A stretch of DNA of 64,000 nucleotides from Actinocorallia herbida (GTDB taxonomy: Bacteria > Actinomycetota > Actinomycetes > Streptosporangiales > Streptosporangiaceae), in the NCBI RefSeq assembly GCF_003751225.1, contig NZ_RJKE01000001.1, positions 1,736,001-1,800,000 on the forward strand, read 5' to 3'. Below the pieces are notes generated by a model. That model was not told where the DNA came from. It was given only the letters and a program-made list of their open reading frames with translations, and searched no databases. Made by a program: the position numbers and the translations under genes. Below, in pieces: positions 9,683 to 19,237 of this stretch (its first letter is position 1; every line of letters begins with the position of its first letter).

Positions 9683-11113
9683 GTGGAGACGTCCTTCTGG
9701 CGCAGCCTGTGGCGCACCAAACCCGTCGACGAGATCGTGCGCGAGGGCGGCGGCGGCGAGGGCGGCGAGCTCAAGCGCTCGATGACGCTCATCCAGCTGA
9801 CGTTCTTCAGCGTCGGCGCCACCCTCGGCACCGGGATCTTCGTCGTCATGGGCGAGGCGACCCCGCTGGCCGGGCCCGCGGTAGTCCTGGCGTTCCTGCT
9901 CTCGGCGATCACCGCGCTGTTCTCCGCGCTGTCCTACGCGGAACTCGCCGGGACCATCCCGGTGTCCGGATCGTCGTACTCCTACACGTACGCCACCATG
10001 GGCGAGCTCGTCGCCTGGGTCTGCGGCTGGTGCCTGATCCTCGAATACGGCGTGTCGGTGTCGGCCGTCGCCGTCGGGTGGGCGCAGTACCTCAACGACT
10101 TCCTCGACAAGGCCTTCGGCGTCAAGATCCCCGACGCGTGGTCGCAGGCGCCCGACAAGGGCGGCGTCATCAACATCACCGCGGTCCTCATCGTCGCCGC
10201 GATGACGTTCCTGCTCATGCGGGGCGCCTCCGAGAGCGCCAAGGTCAACACCGCGATGGTGTTCTTCAAGCTCGGCCTGCTCATCTTCTTCATCGTCGTC
10301 GGGTTCACCGGCTTCAACTCCGGCAACCTCAGCCCGTTCATGCCGCTCGGGTTCGCCGGGGTCAGCGCCGCGGCGTCCCAGGTGTTCTTCTCCTACATCG
10401 GCTTCGACGCCGCCTCCACCGCGGGCGAGGAGGCCAAGAACCCCAAACGGGACCTGCCGCTGGCCATCATCCTGTCGCTCGCGATCGTCACGATCGTCTA
10501 CGTGCTCGTCGCGCTCGTCGCCGTCGGCGCGCTGCCCTGGACCGAGCTCGACAGCGACACCGAGGCGTCCCTGTCCGCGATCCTCACCGACGTCACCGGC
10601 GCCACCTGGCCCGCGCTGCTGCTGTCGGCGGGCGCCGTCATCGCCATCACCAGCGTCGTCCTGACCGTGCTGTACGGGCAGACCCGCATCCTGTTCGCGA
10701 TGTCCCGCGACGGGCTCGTGCCGCCGCTGTTCCAGAAGATCAACCGGCGGACCTCGGTCCCGGTCGCCAACACCCTCGTCGTCGGCGGGTTCGTCTCGCT
10801 CCTCGCCGCGCTCGTCCCGCTCGACCATCTCACCGACGCGACGAGCATCGGCACGCTCTTCGCGTTCGCGCTGGTCAACCTCGGCGTCATCGTGCTCCGG
10901 CGGACCAAGCCGCACCTGCCGCGCAGCTTCAAGACACCGCTCTACCCGCTCACCCCGCTCCTCGGCGTCTTCTTCTGCCTGTACGTCATGCAGGGGCTCC
11001 GCCCCGTCACCTGGCTCGTCTTCGCCCTGTGGACCCTCGCAGGGCTCGTCTTCTACTTCGGCTACAGCCGCAGGCACTCGCGCCTGCTCCGCGCCCAGAG
11101 GGAGATGCGCTGA
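9683..11113 (+). CDS. APC-family (cationic amino acid) permease
   Basis: A 476-residue permease with about twelve membrane helices, closest in style to the CAT/YfnA group of APC carriers. Key parts are SVGATLGTGIFVVMGEA in helix 1 and FFSYIGFDAASTAGEEAKNP in helix 6, the CAT-type signature. It starts at GTG after GGGAGA, 85 bases downstream of arcC, and its stop overlaps the start of the Usp gene (TGATG). It is a second transporter in the same operon, different in type from the first. It may import arginine or export ornithine or another amine; the substrate is inferred from context only. Confidence 0.88.
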   Translation: METSFWRSLWRTKPVDEIVREGGGGEGGELKRSMTLIQLTFFSVGATLGTGIFVVMGEATPLAGPAVVLAFLLSAITALFSALSYAELAGTIPVSGSSYSYTYATMGELVAWVCGWCLILEYGVSVSAVAVGWAQYLNDFLDKAFGVKIPDAWSQAPDKGGVINITAVLIVAAMTFLLMRGASESAKVNTAMVFFKLGLLIFFIVVGFTGFNSGNLSPFMPLGFAGVSAAASQVFFSYIGFDAASTAGEEAKNPKRDLPLAIILSLAIVTIVYVLVALVAVGALPWTELDSDTEASLSAILTDVTGATWPALLLSAGAVIAITSVVLTVLYGQTRILFAMSRDGLVPPLFQKINRRTSVPVANTLVVGGFVSLLAALVPLDHLTDATSIGTLFAFALVNLGVIVLRRTKPHLPRSFKTPLYPLTPLLGVFFCLYVMQGLRPVTWLVFALWTLAGLVFYFGYSRRHSRLLRAQREMR

Positions 11114-12021
11114 TGCCCGCTGAAAGAGTCCTCGTCGGCTACGTCGACGACCGGCGGGGCGCCGACGCCGTCGCCCTCGCCGCCTGCGCGGCGAGCGAAC
11201 CCGGCACCGAACTCGTGCTCGGGCACATCCGGATCGACGCGTGGCCGGACGTGCCCGGACCCGGGAACGTCGACGCCGAATGGGAGCGGTTCCTCGACGA
11301 CCAGGCCCGGGAGGTCCTCGCGCACGGCGCCCGGCGCGCCGAGGAGTGCGGGGTCGAACCCGCCGAGCAGCGCGTCTTCACCCGGCGCGGCAGCGGACGG
11401 GGCCTCGCCGCCCTCGCCGGGAAGGTGAAGGCCCGGGTCGTCGTCATCGGCTCCGCGCCGGGCGGGCCGCGCACGGGCATCTCCCTCGGCAGCACCGCCG
11501 ACCAGCTCCTGCACGGTTCGTCCGTGCCGGTGATGATCGCGCCGAAGGGGTTCGCCGACCGGGGCGTCCGGACCTTCGACCGCGTCACCTGCGCCTACCT
11601 GCGGGTCCCCGAATCGACCCCGGCCGTCGCCGCGGCCGCCGCGATCGCCGCGCGGCGCAAGATCCCGCTGCGGCTGCTCACCTTCGCCGTCGACTCGCCG
11701 GTGCGCGGCAAGGGCTCGGCCGTCCTGGCCGAACAGCAGCTCCGCCGTCTCGTCGACGCGCTGGAGACCGACCTGGCCGCCGCCGCCAAGGAGGCCGCCG
11801 CAGGCAGCACCCTCACTAAACGCGACGTCATCACCCAGGTCGCCGAAGGCCGCGACGCCGCCCACGCCGTCCACGCCGCAGGCTGGACCGAAGGCGACCT
11901 CCTCGTCTGTGCCTCCAGCACCTCAGGCCCCCTCCGCCGGGTCTTCATGGGCGACATGTCCATGAAGATCCTCCGCACCATCCCCTGCCCGGCCATGGTC
12001 CTCCCCAGAACCATCAAATGA
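11113..12021 (+). CDS. Universal stress protein, two Usp domains
   Basis: A 302-residue cytoplasmic protein of two tandem Usp folds, the common actinobacterial form. The first domain (residues about 3-145) ends with VIGSAPGGPRTGISLGSTAD and SSVPVMIAP, matching the ATP-binding G-2X-G-9X-G(S/T) loop of UspA-type proteins. The second domain (about 155-300) keeps the end of this loop less well. It overlaps the permease stop by one base, so it is translated with the arginine deiminase operon. In mycobacteria, two-domain Usp proteins are induced by hypoxia (known for the family), which suits an operon for fermentative ATP production. Confidence 0.88.
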   Translation: MPAERVLVGYVDDRRGADAVALAACAASEPGTELVLGHIRIDAWPDVPGPGNVDAEWERFLDDQAREVLAHGARRAEECGVEPAEQRVFTRRGSGRGLAALAGKVKARVVVIGSAPGGPRTGISLGSTADQLLHGSSVPVMIAPKGFADRGVRTFDRVTCAYLRVPESTPAVAAAAAIAARRKIPLRLLTFAVDSPVRGKGSAVLAEQQLRRLVDALETDLAAAAKEAAAGSTLTKRDVITQVAEGRDAAHAVHAAGWTEGDLLVCASSTSGPLRRVFMGDMSMKILRTIPCPAMVLPRTIK

Positions 12022-12169
12022 GACCGGGCGATCGCGCCACCGCGTCGCGCCGAGGCTTACCGCACCGCGACGAAACGGCGCAGCCGATCAATGTCGTGCT
12101 ATCCACCGCGACGGGAGTACACCCAAGTACGATGCGGGCACCAGCCTTCGTGAGATTCCCGGGGGACGG

Positions 12170-12748
12170 ATGGCCAGGGTCCGACCGCTGCGTCCCGACG
12201 ACCCCGGCGAGATCGGCGGTTTCCGCCTGAGGGGCCGGCTCGGAAGCGGAGGCCAGGGCGTCGTCTACCTGGCGGACTCCTCCTCCGGACCGGTCGCGGT
12301 GAAGTGCCTGCACCCCCACGTCCTCGCCGAAGGCCAAGAGCGGAAGATCCTCCGGCGGGAGCTGCGCGCCGCCGGCCGTGTCCACCCGTTCTGCACGGCC
12401 CCGGTCCTGACCGCCGACGTCGAAGGCGGCCGGCCCTACATCGTCAGCGAGTACGTCGAGGGCCCGACGTTGCGCGAGCTCGTGGAAGAGGACGGCCCGC
12501 TCTCCGCGGACGGCCTCGGCAGGCTCGCCATCGGGACCGCGACCGCGCTCACGGCCATCCACCGGGCCGGGATCGTCCACCGGGACTTCAAGCCGGGCAC
12601 CATCGTGCTCGGGGCCGACGGGCCGCGCGTCATCGACGTCGGCATCGCCCGGATCCTGGACGTGAGCTCGTCGCTGTCGTCCGGTCTGGTCGGCACGCCC
12701 GCGTTCCTCGCGCCCGATGGTCTCCGGACGGGTCGCGGATCCTCCTGA
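12170..12748 (+). pseudogene. Ser/Thr protein kinase, truncated in the activation loop
   Basis: The first 185 residues are a Hanks-type kinase: glycine loop GSGGQGVVY, VAVKCL with the ATP-anchoring Lys, HRDFKPGTIV with the catalytic Asp, then VIDVGIAR where DFG is expected (DVG). Similarity runs to GTPAFLAPD, the place of the APE motif, and then stops abruptly; the frame ends ten codons later. The whole C-lobe, normally more than 100 further residues, is missing. The base sequence continues in another frame into a beta-propeller remnant, so an internal deletion probably fused the two parts. An active kinase is unlikely. The start ATG has GGGGGACGG before it. Confidence 0.82.
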
Positions 12749-12948
12749 CGGCGGTGCCGGAGAAGATCGAGGGACCCGTTCCGGCGATTCTGAGTCCCGG
12801 GTTCGTGGTGGTGACCGCCGCGACGGCCAAGGCCGTCTTCGTCGCCGGAGACGCGTCCCCTGGCGGCACCCGGGTGCCCGTGGAGCGCCGCCGGGACGGC
12901 AACACCAGGGACTACGCCCGCCTGTGCCTGCTGGACGCGCGCACCGGC
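12715..12948 (+). pseudogene. Remnant of a C-terminal beta-propeller (PD40/WD40-like)
   Basis: In a different frame from the kinase, overlapping its last codons, the DNA reads WSPDGSRILLTAVPEK and then GFVVVTAATAKAVFVAGDAS and RLCLLDARTG. WSPDG is the hallmark of PD40/TolB-type propeller blades. Kinases with such sensor domains occur in actinomycetes. I read this as the far end of the same original gene, joined out of frame. No clear natural stop is seen, so the right boundary is arbitrary. Confidence 0.6.
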
Positions 12949-13074
12949 CTCCTCCTTCGCCCCGATCCCCGCCGGCTGACTGCGGGCCGGGGCTCCAAGC
13001 GGGTGGTCCGGTGGGGGTGGAGTAGGGTCTGCGGGCGGCGGCCGGGGATTCTACTGGACAACACCGGGCAAAAG

Positions 13075-13093
13075 TTAGGTAAGGCTTGCCTGT
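13075..13093 (+). promoter_or_regulatory. Iron-box-like sequence (DtxR/IdeR/DmdR type)
   Basis: TTAGGTAAGGCTTGCCTGT matches 14 of 19 positions of the DtxR-family iron box TTAGGTTAGGCTAACCTAA (consensus from memory). The left half and centre match best. It lies 70 bases before the chosen sufR start, so an iron-dependent regulator could act on the suf promoter. Binding is inference. Confidence 0.5.
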
Positions 13094-13141
13094 GTGAGTG
13101 GGATTACCTTCTTTCGTTTGGCTGCATGGAAGGAATTACGG

Positions 13142-13157
13142 CACACTGGCGTTGTGA
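13142..13157 (+). promoter_or_regulatory. Candidate SufR operator
   Basis: CACA-N7-TGTG is a perfect inverted repeat ending six bases before the sufR ATG. It can also be read as ACACT-N5-TGTGA, which is the form I recall as reported for mycobacterial SufR. Its position fits autorepression of the suf operon by SufR. The recollection of the motif should be verified. Confidence 0.5.
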
Positions 13158-13162
13158 AAAAC

Positions 13163-13900
13163 ATGCCCGAGAACGCGTCGCAGGTCGGGGCCGGTGCGCC
13201 GGCCGCGTCAGGCGTGCCACGGGCCGAGCGGGACACCCGTGCGCGGGTGGCCCGGCTCATCCTGGAGAACGGGCCGGTGGCGGCGTCCGCCCTGGGGGAG
13301 CGGCTGGGGCTCACGCCCGCGGCCGTCCGCAGGCATCTGGACGCGCTGCTGGCCGAAGGCATGATCGAGGTCGAGGTCAAGCGCGCCCGTCCCGCCGCGA
13401 CCCGCGGCAGGGGCCGTCCGGCGAAGCTGTTCGCCATCACCGACAGGGGCCGCAACACCTTCGTCCACGCCTATGACGATCTCGCGGCCAACGCGCTGCG
13501 CTTCCTCGCGGAGGCGGCAGGACCGCAGGCCGTCTCGGAGTTCGCGCGCCGCCAGCTCGCGGGCCTGGAGGGGCGCATCGGCCCCCGACTGCGCGCGCTG
13601 CCCCCGGATCAACGGGTGCGCGCGCTGGTGGAGGCCCTCTCGGCCGAGGGCTACGCGGCCTCGTCGAGCCAGGCGCCCCATGTCCTGGGCGGATTCCAGG
13701 TGTGCCAGCACCACTGCCCGGTCGCACACGTGGCCGCGCGGTTCCCCCAGCTGTGCGAGGCCGAGACCGAGGCGTTCGCGCGCATGCTCGACACCCCGGT
13801 GCAGCGGCTGGCGACGATCGCCCATGGCGACGGCGTCTGCACCACCCACGTGTCACCGGTAAAAGCAGGTAACGAGGAGTCCGGAGGGATCTCCCTATGA
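13163..13900 (+). CDS. sufR: SufR, Fe-S-sensing repressor of the suf operon
   Basis: A 245-residue regulator. Residues about 25-90 form a winged helix-turn-helix ([20 protein letters not shown], then [14 protein letters not shown]). The C-terminal half has the cysteines and histidines expected to hold a [4Fe-4S] cluster: [21 protein letters not shown] and a later GVCTTH. In other bacteria the clustered form represses suf. Start chosen at ATG 13163; GTGs at 13154 and 13094 are in frame but would run through the operator-like repeat and the iron-box edge. None has a good ribosome site, so a leaderless transcript is possible. Its end overlaps sufB by four bases. Confidence 0.92.
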   Translation: MPENASQVGAGAPAASGVPRAERDTRARVARLILENGPVAASALGERLGLTPAAVRRHLDALLAEGMIEVEVKRARPAATRGRGRPAKLFAITDRGRNTFVHAYDDLAANALRFLAEAAGPQAVSEFARRQLAGLEGRIGPRLRALPPDQRVRALVEALSAEGYAASSSQAPHVLGGFQVCQHHCPVAHVAARFPQLCEAETEAFARMLDTPVQRLATIAHGDGVCTTHVSPVKAGNEESGGISL

Positions 13901-15309
13901 CTACGGCAGCCAACCCCGAACTAGAGGGTCTCGGCAACTACAAGTACGGCTGGTCCGACTCGGACGCGGCGGGTGCCACGGCCAAGCGCGGACTGTCGGA
14001 AGCGGTCGTCCGCGACATCTCAGGGAAGAAGAGCGAGCCCGAGTGGATGCTCGACCTTCGCCTGAAGGGGCTGCGGCTGTTCGACCGCAAGCCGATGCCC
14101 AACTGGGGATCGGATCTGTCGGAGATCGACTTCGACAACATCAAGTACTTCGTGCGCTCCACGGAGAAGCAGGCCGAGTCCTGGGAAGAGCTCCCCGAGG
14201 ACATCAAGAACACCTACGACAGGCTGGGCATCCCCGAAGCGGAGAAGCAGCGGCTGATCGCGGGTGTGGCGGCGCAGTACGAGTCCGAGGTCGTCTACCA
14301 CAAGATCCGTGAGGACCTTGAGGAGAAGGGCGTCATCTTCCTGGACACCGACACGGGCCTGCGCGAGCACCCCGAGCTGTTCCAGGAGTACTTCGGCTCC
14401 GTGATCCCGGTCGGCGACAACAAGTTCGCCGCGCTGAACACCGCGGTGTGGTCCGGCGGCTCGTTCATCTACGTGCCGAAGGGCGTGCACGTGGAGATCC
14501 CGCTCCAGGCCTACTTCCGGATCAACACCGAGAACATGGGCCAGTTCGAGCGGACCCTGATCATCGTCGACGAGGACGCCTACGTCCACTACGTCGAGGG
14601 TTGTACCGCGCCGATCTACAAGTCGGACTCGCTGCACTCGGCCGTCGTGGAGATCATCGTGAAGAAGGGCGGCCGCTGCCGCTACACGACGATCCAGAAC
14701 TGGTCGAACAACGTGTACAACCTGGTCACCAAGCGGGCCGTGGCCTACGAGGGCGCGACCATGGAGTGGGTCGACGGCAACATCGGCTCCAAGGTCACCA
14801 TGAAGTACCCGGCGATCTACCTGATGGGCCCGCACGCCAAGGGCGAGACCCTGTCGATCGCCTTCGCCGGCGCCGGCCAGCACCAGGACGCGGGCGCCAA
14901 GATGGTGCACTGCGCCCCGCACACGTCCTCGTCGATCATCTCCAAGTCCGTCGCCCGTGGCGGCGGCCGCACCTCCTACCGCGGCCTGGTCCAGGTCCAG
15001 GAGGGCGCCGAGCACAGCAAGTCCACCGTCAAGTGCGACGCGCTGCTGGTCGACCAGATCTCACGTTCCGACACCTACCCCTACGTCGACGTCCGCGAGG
15101 ACGACGTGGAGATGGGCCACGAGGCCACCGTCTCCAAGGTGTCGGAGGACCAGCTCTTCTACCTCATGAGCCGCGGCATGACCGAGGACGAGGCCATGGC
15201 GATGATCGTCCGCGGATTCGTGGAGCCGATCGCGCGGGAGCTGCCCATGGAATACGCGCTTGAGCTCAACCGGCTCATCGAACTTCAGATGGAAGGAGCC
15301 GTCGGCTGA
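13897..15309 (+). CDS. sufB: SufB, Fe-S scaffold subunit
   Basis: A 470-residue core subunit of the SufBC2D scaffold on which Fe-S clusters are assembled from sulfide supplied by SufS-SufU. A right-handed beta-helix core includes [19 protein letters not shown] and [20 protein letters not shown]; the C-terminal helical part with [17 protein letters not shown] binds SufC. No intein interrupts it, unlike SufB of M. tuberculosis. The ATG overlaps the sufR stop (ATGA), so regulator and scaffold are translated together. Its stop overlaps the sufD start (TGATG). Confidence 0.98.
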   Translation: MTTAANPELEGLGNYKYGWSDSDAAGATAKRGLSEAVVRDISGKKSEPEWMLDLRLKGLRLFDRKPMPNWGSDLSEIDFDNIKYFVRSTEKQAESWEELPEDIKNTYDRLGIPEAEKQRLIAGVAAQYESEVVYHKIREDLEEKGVIFLDTDTGLREHPELFQEYFGSVIPVGDNKFAALNTAVWSGGSFIYVPKGVHVEIPLQAYFRINTENMGQFERTLIIVDEDAYVHYVEGCTAPIYKSDSLHSAVVEIIVKKGGRCRYTTIQNWSNNVYNLVTKRAVAYEGATMEWVDGNIGSKVTMKYPAIYLMGPHAKGETLSIAFAGAGQHQDAGAKMVHCAPHTSSSIISKSVARGGGRTSYRGLVQVQEGAEHSKSTVKCDALLVDQISRSDTYPYVDVREDDVEMGHEATVSKVSEDQLFYLMSRGMTEDEAMAMIVRGFVEPIARELPMEYALELNRLIELQMEGAVG

Positions 15310-16433
15310 TGGGCGTGGAAGTCAAGCCTGTCTCGACCCTGTCGGAGCGGGCGTCCTACGACGTCGCGGACTTCGCCGTCCCCACGGGCCGCGAGGAGGA
15401 GTGGCGGTTCACCCCGCTGCGCCGCCTGCGCGGCCTGCACGACGGCTCGGCCAAGGCCGACGGCAAGATCGTGCTGGAGGTCGACGCGGCCCCCGAGGTG
15501 ACGGTCGAGACCGTCGACCGCGAGGACCCGCGCGTCGGCTCGGGCTACGTCCCGACCGACCGGATCTCCGCGCAGGCCTACAGCGCGTTCACCACCGCCA
15601 CCGTGATCACCGTGCCGCGCGAGGCCGTCGCCTCCGCGCCGACGATCGTGCGGCTGCGCGGCGAGGACGCGGGCCACGCGGCCTACGGCCACACCACGGT
15701 GATCGTGGAGCCGTTCGGCAAGGCGACCATCGTGCTCGACCACTCCGGTTCGGCCACCTACGCCGACAACGTCGAGTTCGTCGTCGGCGAGCAGGCGCAG
15801 CTGACCGTCGTCTCGGTCCAGGAATGGGCCGACGACGCCGTGCACGTCTCGCACCAGCACGCCAGCCTCGCCAAGGACGCGAAGTTCACCGGCTTCAACA
15901 TCACCCTCGGCGGCGACCTCGTGCGGGTCCGCCCGTCGGTCTCCTACCGTGGCCCCGGCGGCGACGCCGAGCTGAACGGCGTCTACTTCGTGGACGCCGG
16001 CCAGCACCTGGAGCACCGCCTCCTGGCCGACCACAGCGTGCGCAACTGCCGTTCGCGGGTCGACTACCGCGGCGCCCTCCAGGGCGAGGACGCGCACGCC
16101 GTGTGGATCGGCGACGTGGTCATCCGGGCCGAGGCCGAGGGCACCGACACCTACGAGCTGAACCGCAACCTCGTCCTCACCGACGGCACGCGGGTCGACT
16201 CGGTGCCGAACCTGGAGATCCTCACCGGCGAGGTCGCCGGCGCGGGCCACGCCTCGGCGTCCGGCCGCCTGGACGAGGAGCACCTGTTCTACCTCCAGGC
16301 CCGCGGCATCCCCGCCGACGAGGCCAAGCGGATGGTCGTGCGCGGCTACCTCAACCAGATCGTCCAGCGGATCGAGATCGACGAGCTGCGCGAGCGGGTG
16401 GAGGCCAAGATCGACGCGGAGCTCGCCCTGTGA
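15309..16433 (+). CDS. sufD: SufD, Fe-S scaffold subunit
   Basis: A 374-residue partner of SufB in the SufBC2D complex. The N-terminal part contains the PTGREEEWRFTPL element typical of SufD. The beta-helix core follows, with SYRGPGGDAELNGVYFVD and a conserved HSVRNCRSRVDYRG containing His and Cys. The C-terminal SufC-binding region has ARGIPADEAKRMVVRGY. Start at ATG 15309 overlaps the sufB stop by one base. It ends in a four-base overlap with the Rieske gene (GTGA). Confidence 0.97.
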   Translation: MGVEVKPVSTLSERASYDVADFAVPTGREEEWRFTPLRRLRGLHDGSAKADGKIVLEVDAAPEVTVETVDREDPRVGSGYVPTDRISAQAYSAFTTATVITVPREAVASAPTIVRLRGEDAGHAAYGHTTVIVEPFGKATIVLDHSGSATYADNVEFVVGEQAQLTVVSVQEWADDAVHVSHQHASLAKDAKFTGFNITLGGDLVRVRPSVSYRGPGGDAELNGVYFVDAGQHLEHRLLADHSVRNCRSRVDYRGALQGEDAHAVWIGDVVIRAEAEGTDTYELNRNLVLTDGTRVDSVPNLEILTGEVAGAGHASASGRLDEEHLFYLQARGIPADEAKRMVVRGYLNQIVQRIEIDELRERVEAKIDAELAL

Positions 16434-16765
16434 GCGGATACGTCGACATCGGCGCCGTCGCCGAGATCGCCGAGGACACGCCGGTCGTCGTCGAGATCGA
16501 CGACGTGCCCGTCGTGGTCGTCAAGACCGGCGGCGAGGTGTTCGCGATCAACGACACCTGCTCGCACGCCGAGGTCTCGCTCTCCGAGGGCGAGGTCTAC
16601 AACGGAACACTGGAGTGCTGGCTGCACGGGTCCTGCTTCGACCTGCGCACCGGCAAGCCCACCAACCCGCCCGCGACGAGGGCGGTGCCCACCTACCGAG
16701 TGAAGATCGAGGACGGCAAGGTGCTCGTCAACGTCGCCGAGCCGTCCGAATATGGGGAGTCCTGA
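16430..16765 (+). CDS. Rieske-type ferredoxin, non-heme iron oxygenase ferredoxin family
   Basis: A 111-residue soluble protein with the Rieske [2Fe-2S] ligands: CSHAEVSL for the first Cys-X-His pair and CWLHGSCFD for the second Cys-X2-His pair. It resembles the small ferredoxins of ring-hydroxylating dioxygenases but sits inside the suf operon, as in many actinobacteria. It may donate electrons for cluster assembly or be an early cluster acceptor; this is inference. It begins at GTG, overlapping the sufD stop, and ends one base before the sufC ATG. Confidence 0.93.
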   Translation: MSGYVDIGAVAEIAEDTPVVVEIDDVPVVVVKTGGEVFAINDTCSHAEVSLSEGEVYNGTLECWLHGSCFDLRTGKPTNPPATRAVPTYRVKIEDGKVLVNVAEPSEYGES

Positions 16766-16766
16766 C

Positions 16767-17513
16767 ATGGCCACGCTGGAGATCCGCGACCTGCATGTGA
16801 CGGTCGCCGACAAGGAGATCCTGAAGGGCGTCAACCTGACGGTGAAGGCTGGGGAGACCCACGCCATCATGGGCCCGAACGGATCGGGCAAGTCCACCCT
16901 GGCGTACGCCATCGCGGGGCACCCCAAGTACACCGTCACCTCTGGCACCGTCACCCTGGACGGCGAGTCCGTCCTGGACATGAGCGTCGACGAGCGGGCG
17001 CGCGCCGGGCTGTTCCTGGCGATGCAGTACCCGGTCGAGGTTCCGGGCGTGTCGGTCGCGAACTTCCTGCGCACCGCCGTCACCGCGGTCAAGGGCGAGG
17101 CGCCCAAGCTCCGGGTCTTCTCCAAGGACCTCAAGGAGGCCATGGCCCAGCTCCAGATGGACCCGGCCTTCGCGCAGCGCAACGTGAACGAGGGCTTCTC
17201 CGGCGGCGAGAAGAAGCGCCACGAGATCCTCCAGCTCGAGCTGCTCAAGCCGAAGATCGCGGTGCTCGACGAGACCGACTCCGGCCTCGACGTCGACGCG
17301 CTCAAGGTCGTCTCCGAGGGCGTCAACCGGTTCAGCGCCGCGGGCGAGACCGGCGTGCTGCTGATCACCCACTACACCCGGATCCTGCGGTACGTGAAGC
17401 CGGACTTCGTCCATGTCTTCGCGCACGGCAAGGTCGTCGAAGAGGGCGGGCCCGAGCTCGCCGAGATCCTCGAGTCCGAGGGTTACGAGAAGTACGTGAA
17501 GGCGGGCGTCTGA
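16767..17513 (+). CDS. sufC: SufC, ATPase of the Fe-S assembly complex
   Basis: A 248-residue ABC-type ATPase that dimerises on SufBD and opens the scaffold during cluster formation. Motifs: Walker A GPNGSGKST near residue 36, signature FSGGEKKRHEI, Walker B IAVLDETDSGLD with the SufC-specific ETDSGLD, and ITHYTRIL for the switch His. It is cytoplasmic and not a transporter despite the fold. ATG chosen one base after the ferredoxin stop, preceded by GGGGAG; a slightly longer frame starts within the ferredoxin gene. Confidence 0.97.
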   Translation: MATLEIRDLHVTVADKEILKGVNLTVKAGETHAIMGPNGSGKSTLAYAIAGHPKYTVTSGTVTLDGESVLDMSVDERARAGLFLAMQYPVEVPGVSVANFLRTAVTAVKGEAPKLRVFSKDLKEAMAQLQMDPAFAQRNVNEGFSGGEKKRHEILQLELLKPKIAVLDETDSGLDVDALKVVSEGVNRFSAAGETGVLLITHYTRILRYVKPDFVHVFAHGKVVEEGGPELAEILESEGYEKYVKAGV

Positions 17514-18779
<1,266 letters not shown>

Positions 18780-18781
18780 CA

Positions 18782-19237
18782 GTGCAGCTTGAATCGATGT
18801 ACCAGGAGATCATCCTGGACCACTACCGCAACCCGCAGCACCGCGGGCTGCGGGAGCCGTACGGCGCCGAGGTCCACCACATCAACCCGACCTGCGGTGA
18901 CGAGATCACCCTGCGGGTCGCGTTGGAGGGCTCCGGCGACGACGCCGTGATCAAGGACGTCTCCTACGAGAACCAGGGGTGCTCGATCAGCCAGGCCAGT
19001 GCCTCGGTGATGAGCGACATGATCATCGGCCGGACGGTGAAGGACGCGATGCGGCTCGGCGACGAGTTCCTCGCCCTCATGCAGTCGCGGGGCGAGATCG
19101 AGCCGGACGAGGAGGTGCTGGAGGACGCGGTCGCGTTCGCCGGCGTCTCCAAGTACCCCGCCCGCGTCAAGTGCGCCCTGCTCGGCTGGATGGCCTGGAA
19201 GGACGCGACAGCCCAGACCCTGGAGAAGGCATCATGA
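18782..19237 (+). CDS. sufU: SufU, zinc-dependent sulfurtransferase
   Basis: A 151-residue IscU-fold protein that takes the persulfide from SufS. The three cysteines are in place: NPTCGDE (about residue 38), NQGCSISQAS with the sulfur-accepting Cys, and RVKCALLGW near the C-terminus; together with Asp they bind zinc in the family. An insertion between the second and third Cys marks it as SufU rather than IscU. It begins at GTG, giving the usual (M)QLESMYQEIILDHYR start. Its end overlaps the next gene by four bases. Confidence 0.96.
   Translation: MQLESMYQEIILDHYRNPQHRGLREPYGAEVHHINPTCGDEITLRVALEGSGDDAVIKDVSYENQGCSISQASASVMSDMIIGRTVKDAMRLGDEFLALMQSRGEIEPDEEVLEDAVAFAGVSKYPARVKCALLGWMAWKDATAQTLEKAS

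Noticed and set aside
13094-13162. Earlier GTG starts for SufR
   Set aside because: They give residues unlike the family and would place the operator-like repeat inside the coding region; no ribosome site supports them.
3187-13162. Integrative element with an integrase or insertion sequence
   Set aside because: No integrase, transposase, terminal inverted repeat or tRNA attachment site could be found, so only a gene-order argument remains.
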